From: JAFGGT01 sp036733165
Lineage (GTDB): Archaea; Methanobacteriota_B; Thermococci; Methanofastidiosales; NM3
Assembly: GCA_036733165.1 (NCBI GenBank)
Contig: DAINBB010000031.1
Span: 1 to 14,765 of the forward strand
Length of the DNA stretch: 14,765 bases
Reading direction: 5' to 3'
Under the pieces are notes generated by a model. The model searched no databases, had not been told where the DNA came from, and worked only from the letters and a program-made list of their open reading frames with translations. Positions 14,286 to 14,765 of the stretch are shown in pieces. The translations under genes and the position numbers were made by a program. Each line of letters starts with the position of its first letter. Position 1 is the stretch's first letter.

Positions 14286-14297
14286 TTACATTCCTCC
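14283..14297 (-). promoter_or_regulatory. Ribosome site deciding the TTG start of pccB, with an ATG-TAA start-stop in the spacer
   Basis: The minus strand reads GGAGG-AATGTAA-TTG. The spacer contains ATG immediately followed by TAA (14291-14286), in frame with the TTG. The ATG is only one base from the GGAGG core, too close for normal initiation, so TTG is taken as the start. Confidence 0.75.
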
Positions 14298-14351
14298 GTA
14301 ATCAGTTGTTAATTTCATGAATTGAAGAATCATTCCGGGTTTGGAATTATA

Positions 14352-14365
14352 GATATTTATATATC
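14352..14365 (-). promoter_or_regulatory. Probable TATA region of the carboxylase operon
   Basis: The minus strand reads GATATATAAATATC. A start 26 nt from its centre would fall near 14332, giving a leader of about 47 nt that holds the GGAGG. The 200-bp spacer 14286-14485 contains other TATA-like stretches (around 14395 and 14465), so the choice is uncertain; I see no gene in this spacer. Confidence 0.45.
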
Positions 14366-14485
14366 AGGATTCCTATGGTTATGGATTTATATTGTTTTAT
14401 AGACGATTCTCCAATGGGTATTTGGAATAAATGTCTACTCAGAGAATTCCTAACATCATTATATAAATTTTATGCCTAGTTTGTC

Positions 14486-14765
14486 TCAAAATAGTTCATT
14501 TTTGACAAAGTAAAGGAACATCGTCGCACTGAGAAGGTCGGCAGAACCTCCAGGGCTGATATTCCTTTTTATGAAATATTGTTCCATTTTCGCTATGCCT
14601 TCTGCGCATTCACTGCTCATCACGCCACCGTCGTCGAGGAGGGCCTGGGACATTGCCCTGACCTCCATGAACGTATCTATTCCGGCCCTTGATACTATGT
14701 TTGTGTCCTCCACTACCGCCATAAGGGCCAAAAGCGCCTGCAGGGCAGAGAGATTCAGGTCCCCC
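14486..14765 (-). CDS. CitG/MdcB-family protein (triphosphoribosyl-dephospho-CoA synthase-like), C-terminal fragment
   Basis: Only the last 92 residues are in the window; the frame is open to the right edge, and the TTG at 14731 is an internal Leu rather than a start. The fragment has the characteristic C-terminal motifs of the CitG family: LLALMAVVEDTNIVSRAG (compare DTN.LHRGG in CitG) and ISPGGSADLLSATMFL (compare NLSPGGSADLLA). In bacteria these proteins build the 2'-(5''-triphosphoribosyl)-3'-dephospho-CoA precursor of the citrate lyase and malonate decarboxylase prosthetic group from ATP and dephospho-CoA. Archaeal members occur without those enzymes and their product is unclear to me. 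It is on the same strand as, and 200 bp upstream of, the carboxylase operon, with probable promoters in between. Confidence 0.88.
   Translation of the reverse strand, partial: GDLNLSALQALLALMAVVEDTNIVSRAGIDTFMEVRAMSQALLDDGGVMSSECAEGIAKMEQYFIKRNISPGGSADLLSATMFLYFVKNELF

Noticed and set aside
14286..14485. Small RNA or riboswitch in the 200-bp spacer before pccB
   Set aside because: Only AT-rich TATA-like stretches and short, weak inverted repeats (such as TCCAA/TTGGA) are visible; no stable structure or known motif.

Overview
The window looks like a piece of a euryarchaeal genome, probably a draft or metagenome assembly because it carries a run of exactly 100 N at 1655-1754. Archaeal signs are a two-domain Cdc48/VAT ATPase, a Dph6 diphthamide enzyme, TATA boxes placed about 26 nt before start codons (several genes look leaderless), GGTGA/GGAGG ribosome sites on operon-internal genes, frequent GTG/TTG starts and a heat-shock operator of the Archaeoglobus HSR1 type. 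A Thermoplasmatota-like lineage is my guess; the sequence does not settle it.

Layout. 2-2682 (+): the C-terminal part of a large secreted or surface protein with the end of a vWA-like domain, beta-sandwich domains, a 318-bp tandem repeat interrupted by the N gap, and a duplicated C-terminal module. 2775-5403 (-): an hsp20-cdc48 heat-shock operon. 5532-6757 (+): dph6 overlapping by 4 nt with a class I glutamine amidotransferase. 6780-9464 (-): a second surface protein with 14 beta-propeller repeats, an Ig-like domain and the same C-terminal module as the first. 9519-10620 (-): truA and a small winged-helix-like protein. 10726-14285 (-): a three-gene biotin-dependent acyl-CoA carboxylase operon (carboxyltransferase, biotin carrier, biotin carboxylase). 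14486-14765 (-): the C-terminal end of a CitG/MdcB-family protein cut by the window edge.

How the genes fit together. Hsp20 holds unfolding proteins and Cdc48 unfolds them, and both should be induced together through the operator at 5431-5445. The dph6-amidotransferase pair repeats the domain logic of GMP synthase (glutaminase plus N-type ATP pyrophosphatase), and suggests a glutamine-fed version of the last step of diphthamide synthesis; this is the most promising unfamiliar system here. The two surface proteins share a C-terminal double module that may act as a common cell-surface attachment or interaction domain. The carboxylase genes form one complex for propionyl-CoA/acetyl-CoA carboxylation or a related carboxyl transfer; its biotin carboxylase has an extra C-terminal tail that may be a built-in scaffold.
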